A stretch of 6,987 bases of DNA, taken from the NCBI GenBank assembly GCA_945916625.1, contig CAMEGY010000054.1:1-6987 (forward strand), read 5' to 3'. The notes under the pieces are model-generated. The model saw only the letters and a list, made by a program, of their open reading frames with translations. It was not told where the DNA came from and did not search any database. Shown here in pieces: positions 1 through 6,987 of this stretch. Every line of letters starts with the position of its first letter. Positions within the stretch are counted from its first letter, which is position 1. Source of the stretch: an uncultured Anaerococcus sp. (GTDB lineage Bacteria; Bacillota_A; Clostridia; Tissierellales; Peptoniphilaceae). A program made the position numbers and the translations under genes.

Positions 1-11
1 ATTTACATAGA

Positions 12-40
12 AAAGATGCCCGAAATAAATGGGCATCTTT
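12..40 (-). terminator. Rho-independent terminator of groESL
   Basis: A perfect 10-bp inverted repeat (AAAGATGCCC / GGGCATCTTT) encloses a 9-nt loop, 12 nt past the groEL stop codon. Read on the minus strand, the stem ends in four T and then runs into mixed sequence, so the U-tract is short. On the plus strand the stem is followed by a T-rich stretch (41-54), so it may also stop transcription entering from the other side. The position directly after groEL supports it as the operon terminator. Confidence 0.75.
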
Positions 41-52
41 CTTACTATTTTT

Positions 53-1964
<1,912 letters not shown>

Positions 1965-1971
1965 GCTATTT

Positions 1972-1977
1972 CCTCCT
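1972..1977 (-). promoter_or_regulatory. groES ribosome binding site that decides the start
   Basis: A perfect AGGAGG on the minus strand sits 7 nt before the ATG at 1962-1964. It lies inside the frame of the longer upstream reading and so argues against the in-frame ATG at 1992-1994. Confidence 0.85.
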
Positions 1978-2008
1978 GTGAAAATAAAATACATCTTATA
2001 TTGATTTA

Positions 2009-2035
2009 TTAGCAGTCAATGTCTTTGAGTGCTAA
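2009..2035 (-). promoter_or_regulatory. CIRCE operator (HrcA binding site)
   Basis: On the minus strand the site reads TTAGCACTC, a 9-nt spacer, then GACTGCTAA. The family consensus is TTAGCACTC-N9-GAGTGCTAA, so the first arm is perfect and the second has one mismatch. It begins about 5 nt after the predicted transcription start of groES, the usual place for repression by HrcA, which is itself kept active by GroE. No hrcA gene is present in this window. Confidence 0.92.
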
Positions 2036-2046
2036 CTCCTAGTTAT

Positions 2047-2074
2047 AGTATACTAAGATGTTTTATAATTTCAA
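2047..2074 (-). promoter_or_regulatory. SigA-type promoter of groESL
   Basis: On the minus strand there is a -35 box TTGAAA (2069-2074), a 16-nt spacer and a -10 box TATACT (2047-2052). The transcription start would fall near 2040, giving an untranslated leader of about 75 nt that carries the CIRCE element. The -10 box is part of a perfect 10-bp palindrome (TAGTATACTA, 2046-2055). Confidence 0.7.
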
Positions 2075-2127
2075 GAGCAATTTCTTAGACAAATGATTTA
2101 TACCCAGTTTTCCAGCAAATATTTAGC

Positions 2128-3351
2128 TTAAGAATGCATATGGTAGGAGATTCTCTCTACTAGTTTCACAATGTCTTTTTTATTTGTAGCACAAATGGCA
2201 ACCCTAATTCCCTTAGCTGATGGAATAGTAAAAATATTTTCTTTTTCTAGTTTTTCTACAATCTCAAAGGCCCTATCAGTTGGGATAAAGGTGAAAAATC
2301 CACCAAAGTATGGGATTATCCTAAGATTGTGATCTCTTGCTTCTTTGACAAAAACACTAGCCCTGTCAGATAGCATCTTTTTTAAATCTCTAAGTTCTTT
2401 ATTATATTCATCGATATTTTCATCTTTCGCAAGGTCAACAAGGATATGTTGGGGAGCGTGGACTCCGTTTGACCAGTTTACCCTGGCAGTAGTTGAAATA
2501 GCATGATCAAACTCTTCTATTACCTCTTTTGATTGAGAAATTCCAATAGCTGCCCCACTTCTAAGTCCGTAGGCGGTGTAGGCCTTAGACATAGAAAAGG
2601 CTACTAGAACGAAAAGATTTTTTGGTAAGTTTTCAAATTTCTTGAAGAATTTCTTCTGCTCACCATTACCTGCAAATTCAATATAGGCTACGTCTACTAC
2701 TAGAGTGATTTTCTTGCCAGACTCAGCGGCCTTTTTGGAAATTCTTATAACTTCATCCCACTCTTCGTCTGAAAGAGAATAACCGGTTGGGTTGTTGCCT
2801 GGAGAATTTATTATCGATACCATCCTGTCGTGGTCTTTGAGGGCCTCGTTTTGTGCATTTTCATAAGATTCTAGGTCAAATTTTAAATCATTTGTAAGAA
2901 AATTATAGGTCCTAAAGTCTCTCTCAAACTCGTCACACATTTTTTTGTAAGGCTGCCAGAAATAGTCGTGACAAATCACAGGATCTCCCACATCTGCGAA
3001 GGAGAAAATCCCACACCTGACAGCCCCTGTCCCGCCTGGGGTCGCAATAGCAGAAATATAAGACCTAGGCTTATATTGACCAAAACAAAGGTCGATTACA
3101 GTTTGTCTGTAGGCTTTTTCCCCTTCTATAGGTGCGTAGGAGGCAATCTTTTCCCTATCCATTTTTTCTAGTCTATTATAAACAGAATCTAGAGCTATGA
3201 TATTGCCCTCATCATCAGCAAGCGTCCCTAAAACAGCGTTAATTACTTTGTCCTTACCATACTTGGCTTGGGCTTGTTTTACCTTGGCATTTATTTCAAA
3301 AGCTAGGTCTGGACTATTAGATTTGCCCGCTTTATTTATTATCATTGTCAT
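2128..3351 (-). CDS. PLP-dependent aminotransferase, class I/II, AspC/TyrB-like, 407 aa
   Basis: This is a cytosolic fold-type I pyridoxal phosphate aminotransferase that moves an amino group between an amino acid and a 2-oxo acid. Landmarks that align by eye with E. coli aspartate aminotransferase are TPGGTGA (104-110, phosphate loop), Trp132 (its Trp140), NNPTG with Asn187 (Asn194), Asp220 and Tyr223 (Asp222, Tyr225), Ser255 and Lys256 in SMSKAY (PLP Schiff-base lysine, Lys258), Arg264 (Arg266), Arg290 in the ARVNWSN segment (Arg292, side-chain carboxylate) and Arg383 (Arg386, alpha-carboxylate). Keeping both Trp132 and Arg290 points to an aspartate/glutamate or aromatic amino acid substrate; the sequence alone does not decide which. 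The start ATG lies 6 nt after AGGAGG (3358-3363); a second Met two codons in is less well placed. It is divergent from msrB, and I see no clear terminator between it and the groESL promoter. Family assignment is firm, substrate is inference. Confidence 0.9.
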   Translation of the reverse strand: MTMIINKAGKSNSPDLAFEINAKVKQAQAKYGKDKVINAVLGTLADDEGNIIALDSVYNRLEKMDREKIASYAPIEGEKAYRQTVIDLCFGQYKPRSYISAIATPGGTGAVRCGIFSFADVGDPVICHDYFWQPYKKMCDEFERDFRTYNFLTNDLKFDLESYENAQNEALKDHDRMVSIINSPGNNPTGYSLSDEEWDEVIRISKKAAESGKKITLVVDVAYIEFAGNGEQKKFFKKFENLPKNLFVLVAFSMSKAYTAYGLRSGAAIGISQSKEVIEEFDHAISTTARVNWSNGVHAPQHILVDLAKDENIDEYNKELRDLKKMLSDRASVFVKEARDHNLRIIPYFGGFFTFIPTDRAFEIVEKLEKENIFTIPSAKGIRVAICATNKKDIVKLVERISYHMHS

Positions 3352-3378
3352 CAGTAACCTCCTAGTAGATTTTTTATT

Positions 3379-3384
3379 ATTATA
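3379..3384 (-). promoter_or_regulatory. Probable -10 box for the aminotransferase
   Basis: A perfect TATAAT on the minus strand lies 27 nt upstream of the aminotransferase start codon, giving a short leader with the AGGAGG site. No good -35 box stands at 16-18 nt spacing (the nearest hexamers are weak, such as TAAAGA), so the promoter may be weak or need an activator. Confidence 0.5.
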
Positions 3385-3400
3385 CCGATTTTTAGTATTA

Positions 3401-3417
3401 ACTCTTTAACAAAGTGT
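3401..3417. repeat. Imperfect inverted repeat in the msrB/aminotransferase divergent spacer
   Basis: ACTCTTT and AAAGTGT flank a 3-nt centre; 6 of 7 positions pair. It sits near the middle of the 113-bp spacer, upstream of both genes, where an operator acting on both could lie. The arms are short and the region is AT-rich, so this may be chance. Confidence 0.25.
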
Positions 3418-3464
3418 ATTTTATTTATTATTTTGGGTAATAATTAATAATAGGAGATGATTTT

Positions 3465-3902
3465 ATGACAAAATATGATAAAAACGAATTAAGAAAAAGA
3501 TTAACCGATATACAATACGAAGTAACCCAGGAAAGTGGGACAGAAATGCCATTTTCATCTGAATATGACAACTTTTATGAAGATGGGATTTATGTGGATA
3601 TAGTATCTGGAGAAGCACTTTTCTCATCAAGAGATAAGTACGATGCCGGCTGCGGTTGGCCTTCATTTACAAAACCAATCGACGGGACAGAATTAACTGA
3701 AAAGGATGATTTCACACTTGCCAGAAAGAGGATTGAGGTCAGGAGCAAGGATGCAGATAGCCACCTAGGCCATGTTTTCCCTGACGGACCAAAGGAAGCT
3801 ACTGGACTTAGGTATTGTATAAATGGGGCATCCCTTAGATTTGTTCCTAAAGAAAAACTAGAAGAAGAGGGCTACGGAGAATACCTTAAAATATTCGAAT
3901 AA
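3465..3902 (+). CDS. msrB: Peptide-methionine (R)-S-oxide reductase MsrB, 145 aa
   Basis: MsrB reduces the R epimer of methionine sulfoxide in proteins back to methionine, usually with thioredoxin as reductant, and so repairs oxidative damage in the cytosol. The whole protein is one SelR-type domain of normal length. Landmarks are [15 protein letters not shown] (13-27), [13 protein letters not shown] (43-55), GCGWPSF with the likely resolving Cys63 (62-68), [10 protein letters not shown] with His100 and His103 (100-109), and RYCING with the catalytic Cys118 (116-121). The two CxxC pairs that bind zinc in other MsrB forms are absent, so this is the zinc-free form. There is no signal peptide and no fused MsrA domain. 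The ATG follows AGGAG (3452-3456) with 8 nt spacing. It stands alone on the plus strand, divergent from the aminotransferase and convergent with fni. I could not define its promoter with confidence. Confidence 0.97.
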   Translation: MTKYDKNELRKRLTDIQYEVTQESGTEMPFSSEYDNFYEDGIYVDIVSGEALFSSRDKYDAGCGWPSFTKPIDGTELTEKDDFTLARKRIEVRSKDADSHLGHVFPDGPKEATGLRYCINGASLRFVPKEKLEEEGYGEYLKIFE

Positions 3903-3978
3903 GACCCTAAATTTTGCCAAAGTCCAAATATAAAAAATATTTTCAAGTAGTTTGAAATTCAAAATTGATTTTAAATAT

Positions 3979-4018
3979 AAATAAGCTAAGCCTTGATCTA
4001 CCAAAGCTTAGCTTATTT
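3979..4018. terminator. Bidirectional terminator between msrB and fni
   Basis: A perfect 13-bp inverted repeat (AAATAAGCTAAGC / GCTTAGCTTATTT, 3979-3991 and 4006-4018) encloses a 14-nt loop. On the plus strand it is followed by TTAATCTAA, and on the minus strand by an AT-rich run, so it can end transcripts of the convergent genes msrB and fni. Its right arm ends on the first base of the fni stop codon (4018-4020). Between msrB and the stem (3903-3978) I see only AT-rich sequence. Confidence 0.8.
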
Positions 4019-5028
4019 TAATCTAATAATTCTTTAAGTCTGCCCGTTACCTTATAGTCCACTCTCTTGAGTTGTTCGATGTTTTTGACACCCAGTAGAG
4101 CCATTACTTTTTTGAGTCTGTCATTCATTTCTTTAAGGTAATCATAACAAGCATCATATCCGCCAAGAAGCAAGTATCTTAGGGCTTCGCCGCTTAGAGC
4201 CGCCATATCTGCACCTATTATTATAGCTTTGGCAAGGTCTACCGCTGTTTTGATCCCACCTGAACCGATTATAAAGACATCTTCCGAAAGACTTCTAGCA
4301 TCTATTATGGCCTTGCTTGTAGGCACTCCCCAACTATAAAATTCCTTATAATCAGATTCGAAATCTCTCATATCTTCAATTTCTATGAAATTTGTACCGC
4401 CAGTTCCTGCCACATCTAGGTATTTGATTCCGGCATCGATAAGCTTTTTAGAAACTCCTTTAGAAAGGCCGTTGCCAGTTTCTTTGACAATTATTGGCAC
4501 ATCTAAACTTTCGTTTAGGTTTTTTATATTATCAAAATATCCCCTAAAATCCGTATCTCCCTCCGGCATAAAGAGCTCTTGGGCTACATTTAAATGGACC
4601 TGGATGGCGTGGGCGTTAATCATTTCGATAGCTTTTTTGAAATCATCAATAGATCTTTCTGCACCCAAATTGCCTATCCTTACCAGATTTTTCTCCCTAA
4701 TAAGGGTAAAGCTTTCACGAGCTTCATTATCAGACAATCCTATAGTTTGACTACCTACAGCCATTGGGATATTGAGGCTCTTACAGATTGATGATAGGTC
4801 TTCGTTTATATCAGCACTCGCTTCTCCTCCACCTGTCATGGCATTAATCATAAGGGGCATGGCAATTTTTTGACCCATAAATTCAATTGATGTATCTATT
4901 TCATCAAAATTTACTTCTGAAAGGCTATTATGGTCTAGGTAGATATCAGAAAATAAAGCATCATTATAATCAGAAGTTTTTAGATAATTTTCTATATGTT
5001 GGTCTTTTCTTTCTCTTCTTTTTTCCAT
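4018..5028 (-). CDS. fni: Type 2 isopentenyl-diphosphate delta-isomerase (FMN-dependent), 336 aa
   Basis: This enzyme interconverts isopentenyl and dimethylallyl diphosphate, the two C5 units for undecaprenyl and other prenyl chains. It uses reduced FMN and Mg2+ and belongs to the TIM-barrel flavoprotein family, unrelated to type 1 isomerases. Visible motifs are RKDQHI (7-12) near the N terminus, MTGG (64-67), VGSQ (91-94), GNLGA (119-123), HLNVAQE (145-151; Gln150 and Glu151 match the catalytic Gln and the Mg2+ ligand of the family), KETGNG (182-187), DVAGTGGTNF (205-214) and the FMN phosphate loop GSGGI (255-259). Length is typical. The start is ATG with a weak AGGA (5035-5038) 6 nt before it. 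It lies 12 bp after the LCP stop codon, so it is probably co-transcribed and perhaps translationally coupled. Type 2 isomerases are essential mainly where IPP comes from the mevalonate pathway, which suggests that pathway in this organism; no mevalonate gene is in view. Confidence 0.96.
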   Translation of the reverse strand: MEKRRERKDQHIENYLKTSDYNDALFSDIYLDHNSLSEVNFDEIDTSIEFMGQKIAMPLMINAMTGGGEASADINEDLSSICKSLNIPMAVGSQTIGLSDNEARESFTLIREKNLVRIGNLGAERSIDDFKKAIEMINAHAIQVHLNVAQELFMPEGDTDFRGYFDNIKNLNESLDVPIIVKETGNGLSKGVSKKLIDAGIKYLDVAGTGGTNFIEIEDMRDFESDYKEFYSWGVPTSKAIIDARSLSEDVFIIGSGGIKTAVDLAKAIIIGADMAALSGEALRYLLLGGYDACYDYLKEMNDRLKKVMALLGVKNIEQLKRVDYKVTGRLKELLD

Positions 5029-5040
5029 GATAAGTCCTAA

Positions 5041-6414
5041 CTATTCTCCACCCTCTCCATCAATGATTGGCGTATCTTGCAGATATGAATCATAACTTGG
5101 TTCATACTCAGTCACTCCAGGATCATTTTCTGGCTCACTAGGTGCAGGTGCTGGTTCTGCCACTGGTGGGGCCTCTACTTCTGGTTCTGGCTTGACGGTT
5201 TCAGTGCTTGGAGCTGGTTTTGTTTCTGTTTGTTTCTTTTTAGGTTTTGTATTTGCTTTTGCTGGCTCCTCATAAGATGGAGCTGGTTCATAATAATTAT
5301 TCTCGTAAGAGTTGTTATAATTATTATTGTAATTATTGTAATTGTTGTAGTTGTTGTTATAATTGTTTGTGTTGTTGTTATAATTGTTGTAGGAATTGTT
5401 TTGCTGGTGGGAATTGTTATATGAGTTGGATTTCGGGAATATATTCACCGGTGCTTTTTGATTAATAGATGAGAATTCTGATTCAGGAAGACCTGAAACT
5501 TCTTCTGTCCATTTTTTAAGCTTGAAATCTCCAAATTCCTCATCTACAATATCCCAAGTTCCCCTCTCATCTGGTATATAGTAGCTGGTTCTATTTATGG
5601 TTGCTTCATTGCCTGGCACTATAAAGGTATCTACCTTATCTGATGAGAAGTTGTTGATGTTTTTGACTAGGTCAACAATTGCAGACATTGGTAAGTTCGT
5701 TTTGACATATTTTATATAAGAAGAAATCACAGTCATGAGGTTCATCTGTTTTGATTTAAGAACAGCCTGGTCAACCATGGCCTTGATAAAATCTTGCTGG
5801 GCCTCGACCCTACCTATATCTCCATTGTTGTAAATATGTCTAGTCCTTAGATACCACATGGTATCAGTCCCATCAAAGTGGTTCATACCTGGTTTTATAT
5901 CAAGGGTCCACTTCTTGATCTCAACACCTTCTGGCACCTCATAATCGACACCGCCTATTGCATCTACAATATTTACAAGGGCCTGGTAGTTGACTTGGGC
6001 ATAGTAATCTATATCAAGACCCAAAAAATTCCTCAGGCTTTGTAAGGTAAGCTCAATTCCGCCAAAGGCGTGGGCATGATTTACCTTATCGTAGGTATTT
6101 CTCACCAGAACTCTAGAGTCACGAGGGATTGATAAGAGCTTGATAGTCCCATCTTTTACATTGGCCTTCATAAGCATGATGGTATCCGTACGGGTGAAAT
6201 CTTCATTATTCTCTTCACCTGCCGCTTGGTCAACACCGACCATCAAAATTAAATATTCATCTTTACTTGTCTTAACAGCCTGATCTTCAAAAGTCCCACC
6301 CCCGGCATAAATATTAGCATTTGACCTTTGGTCTAAAAAATCTAGGACAAACTTGCTAGCCACAAAGGATAGGGTGAAAGCGAAGATTAGGGCAAAAATT
6401 CTTTTAATCTTCAT
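5041..6414 (-). CDS. LytR-CpsA-Psr (LCP) family wall-polymer ligase with Asn/Tyr-rich tail, 457 aa
   Basis: LCP proteins are membrane-anchored enzymes that transfer teichoic acid or capsule-type polymers from undecaprenyl pyrophosphate to peptidoglycan on the outer face of the membrane. Residues 5-27 form the single N-terminal membrane segment after a short basic start (MKIKR). The LCP domain spans about 53-300, with RTDTIML (75-81; Arg75, Asp77), SIPRDSRV (96-103; Arg98, Asp99), KVNHAHAFGG (110-119), VDAIGGVDYEVP (150-161) and the basic segment LRTRHIYNNGDIGRVEAQQ (Arg190, Arg192, Arg202), the residues that bind the pyrophosphate lipid. After it comes an unusual tail: an Asn/Tyr-rich stretch (329-376), then a Pro/Glu/Ala/Lys-rich stretch (377-430) and an acidic end. 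The ATG is preceded by AAAGGA at 5 nt. It leads an operon with fni. Which polymer it transfers cannot be told. Confidence 0.93.
   Translation of the reverse strand: MKIKRIFALIFAFTLSFVASKFVLDFLDQRSNANIYAGGGTFEDQAVKTSKDEYLILMVGVDQAAGEENNEDFTRTDTIMLMKANVKDGTIKLLSIPRDSRVLVRNTYDKVNHAHAFGGIELTLQSLRNFLGLDIDYYAQVNYQALVNIVDAIGGVDYEVPEGVEIKKWTLDIKPGMNHFDGTDTMWYLRTRHIYNNGDIGRVEAQQDFIKAMVDQAVLKSKQMNLMTVISSYIKYVKTNLPMSAIVDLVKNINNFSSDKVDTFIVPGNEATINRTSYYIPDERGTWDIVDEEFGDFKLKKWTEEVSGLPESEFSSINQKAPVNIFPKSNSYNNSHQQNNSYNNYNNNTNNYNNNYNNYNNYNNNYNNSYENNYYEPAPSYEEPAKANTKPKKKQTETKPAPSTETVKPEPEVEAPPVAEPAPAPSEPENDPGVTEYEPSYDSYLQDTPIIDGEGGE
5287..5430 (-). repeat. Low-complexity AAT/TAT codon tract encoding an Asn/Tyr-rich linker
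   Basis: This tract encodes residues 329-376 of the LCP protein, which are almost all Asn and Tyr (units such as YNN and YNNN) with a few Ser, Gln and Glu. At the DNA level it is a degenerate triplet array of AAC/AAT and TAT/TAC codons on the minus strand. Such arrays can expand or shrink by replication slippage. The mixture of synonymous codons shows it is not a pure recent triplet expansion. The opposite strand gives Val/Ile- or Cys-rich open frames that are artefacts of this composition. Confidence 0.85.
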
Positions 6415-6434
6415 AATATTCCTTTACTTATCAC

Positions 6435-6440
6435 ATTATA
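6435..6440 (-). promoter_or_regulatory. Probable -10 box for the LCP-fni operon
   Basis: A perfect TATAAT on the minus strand lies 20 nt upstream of the LCP start codon, giving a very short leader that contains the AAAGGA ribosome binding site (6420-6425). The -35 region at the expected spacing is poor (TAAAGA at 16 nt), so strength is uncertain. Confidence 0.45.
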
Positions 6441-6513
6441 CCCTATATTTGTCCCATCTTTAGCATAAAGAAAAAAATTTATAAGTGAAAATCCTATAAA
6501 ATATTGCCAATCC

Positions 6514-6541
6514 TTGATAATTCACCAATATTCATTATAAT
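6514..6541 (+). promoter_or_regulatory. SigA-type promoter of the symporter gene
   Basis: TTGATA (6514-6519) and TATAAT (6536-6541) are separated by 16 nt, close to the consensus promoter. Transcription would start near 6548, 24 nt before the ATG. The rest of the 157-bp spacer (6415-6571) is AT-rich and I see no further gene or strong hairpin in it. Confidence 0.75.
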
Positions 6542-6571
6542 TAGATTATTAAGAAAAAATAAGGAAGTATT

Positions 6572-6987
6572 ATGGAAAACAGAAATAAATTTTCATCTAG
6601 ATGGGGCTTTATAATGGCCTGCGTGGGATCTGCTGTAGGTCTTGCAAATGTATGGGCCTTCCCCTATCAACTAGGCTCAAATGGGGGCTTGGCATTTTTA
6701 TTACCCTACCTGTTATTTGCATTTATCTTTGGCAGGCTAGGCCTTGCAGCAGAAAATGCCATCGGCAGAAAATACAAATCAGGTCCAATGGTAGTCTATA
6801 AAGAAGCCTACAAATCAAGAAATATAGAAAAATTTGGCAAAATAATAAGGTGGCTACCAATGCTTGGAGTTGGCCTATTATCAATAGGCTATGCCGTAGT
6901 AATTACCTACGTCCTAAAGGCTTTGATCGATACAATTACAGGAGATCGTGTCTCAGTAGAATCAAGCCTTTGGTTTGAAGAAATTTC
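6572..6987 (+). CDS. Neurotransmitter:sodium symporter (NSS/SNF) family transporter, 5' part
   Basis: The gene starts here and is cut by the window end after 138 codons, about a third of the usual 440-500 residues. NSS proteins are inner-membrane carriers with a LeuT fold that use the sodium gradient to import amino acids or related compounds. The start MENRNKFSSRWGFI leads straight into TM1 (11-33) with the family motif GSAVGLANVWAFPY (19-32), then TM2 (about 40-60, starting at NGGLAFLLPY) and TM3 (about 95-118). By alignment to LeuT, Gly19 and Val22 fit the Na2 site and Ala21 and Asn26 the Na1 site. Ala29 replaces the Arg of the usual NVWRFPY motif, which in LeuT is the extracellular gate residue Arg30. 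The ATG is preceded by AAGGA (6561-6565) at 6 nt and by a good promoter. It is divergent from the LCP-fni operon. Substrate is unknown. Confidence 0.93.
   Translation, partial: MENRNKFSSRWGFIMACVGSAVGLANVWAFPYQLGSNGGLAFLLPYLLFAFIFGRLGLAAENAIGRKYKSGPMVVYKEAYKSRNIEKFGKIIRWLPMLGVGLLSIGYAVVITYVLKALIDTITGDRVSVESSLWFEEI

Noticed and set aside
1965..1994. Ten-residue N-terminal extension of GroES (in-frame ATG at 1992-1994)
   Set aside because: The AGGAGG site lies inside this extension, 7 nt before the internal ATG, and the conserved GroES start and length fit only the shorter form.
2025..2054. Plus-strand promoter-like pair TTGAGT / TATACT over the CIRCE region
   Set aside because: The match arises from the CIRCE arm and the palindromic -10 box of groESL; it would only drive antisense transcription of the aminotransferase.
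2046..2055. Perfect 10-bp palindrome TAGTATACTA as an operator
   Set aside because: It overlaps the groESL -10 box, is short and AT-rich, and has no paired flanks, so it is most likely a by-product of the TATACT hexamer.
3463..3666. Minus-strand open frame opposite the start of msrB
   Set aside because: It overlaps a clear msrB gene, lacks a ribosome binding site and has no recognisable domain.
5230..5465. Two plus-strand open frames, one Val/Ile-rich like a membrane peptide, one Cys-rich
   Set aside because: Both are the complement of the Asn/Tyr codon tract of the LCP gene; composition explains them, and neither has a ribosome binding site or a recognisable fold.
6601..6801. Plus-strand 66-residue open frame overlapping the symporter start
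   Set aside because: It is another reading frame of the symporter, whose own frame shows an intact NSS TM1 motif, promoter and ribosome binding site.

Overview
The window looks like a chromosomal segment of a low-GC, Gram-positive anaerobe. The evidence is AT-rich intergenic DNA, strong AGGAGG ribosome binding sites, a CIRCE-controlled groESL operon, a Gram-positive LytR-CpsA-Psr (LCP) wall-polymer ligase and an FMN-type (type 2) isopentenyl diphosphate isomerase. My best guess is a Tissierellia/Peptoniphilaceae coccus such as Anaerococcus or a relative. This is an inference from gene style, not a database match.

Layout. Positions 1-2074 hold the heat-shock unit on the minus strand: a SigA-like promoter, a CIRCE operator, groES, groEL and a hairpin terminator. 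Positions 2128-3384 hold a fold-type I PLP aminotransferase of the AspC/TyrB kind, also minus strand, with its own promoter. A 113-bp divergent spacer separates it from msrB (plus strand, 3465-3902). msrB converges on a minus-strand pair, LCP (5041-6414) then fni (4018-5028), which are 12 bp apart and look like one operon. A bidirectional hairpin at 3979-4018 closes both msrB and fni. A 157-bp divergent spacer (6415-6571) then leads to a plus-strand neurotransmitter:sodium symporter that runs off the window end at 6987.

How the genes relate. GroES/GroEL and MsrB are proteostasis and oxidative-repair genes. fni and LCP are both linked to lipid-carried wall polymer synthesis: fni balances the isoprenoid precursors used for undecaprenyl carrier, and LCP enzymes move polymers off that carrier onto peptidoglycan. 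The aminotransferase and symporter are amino-acid metabolism and transport genes. There is no mobile element, CRISPR array, tRNA or rRNA, and I see no new multi-gene system. The most unusual points are the Asn/Tyr-rich, prion-like tail on the LCP protein, the LCP-fni pairing, the missing gate arginine in the symporter, and the glycine-free Met/Pro tail of GroEL. No intergenic stretch exceeds 300 bases.
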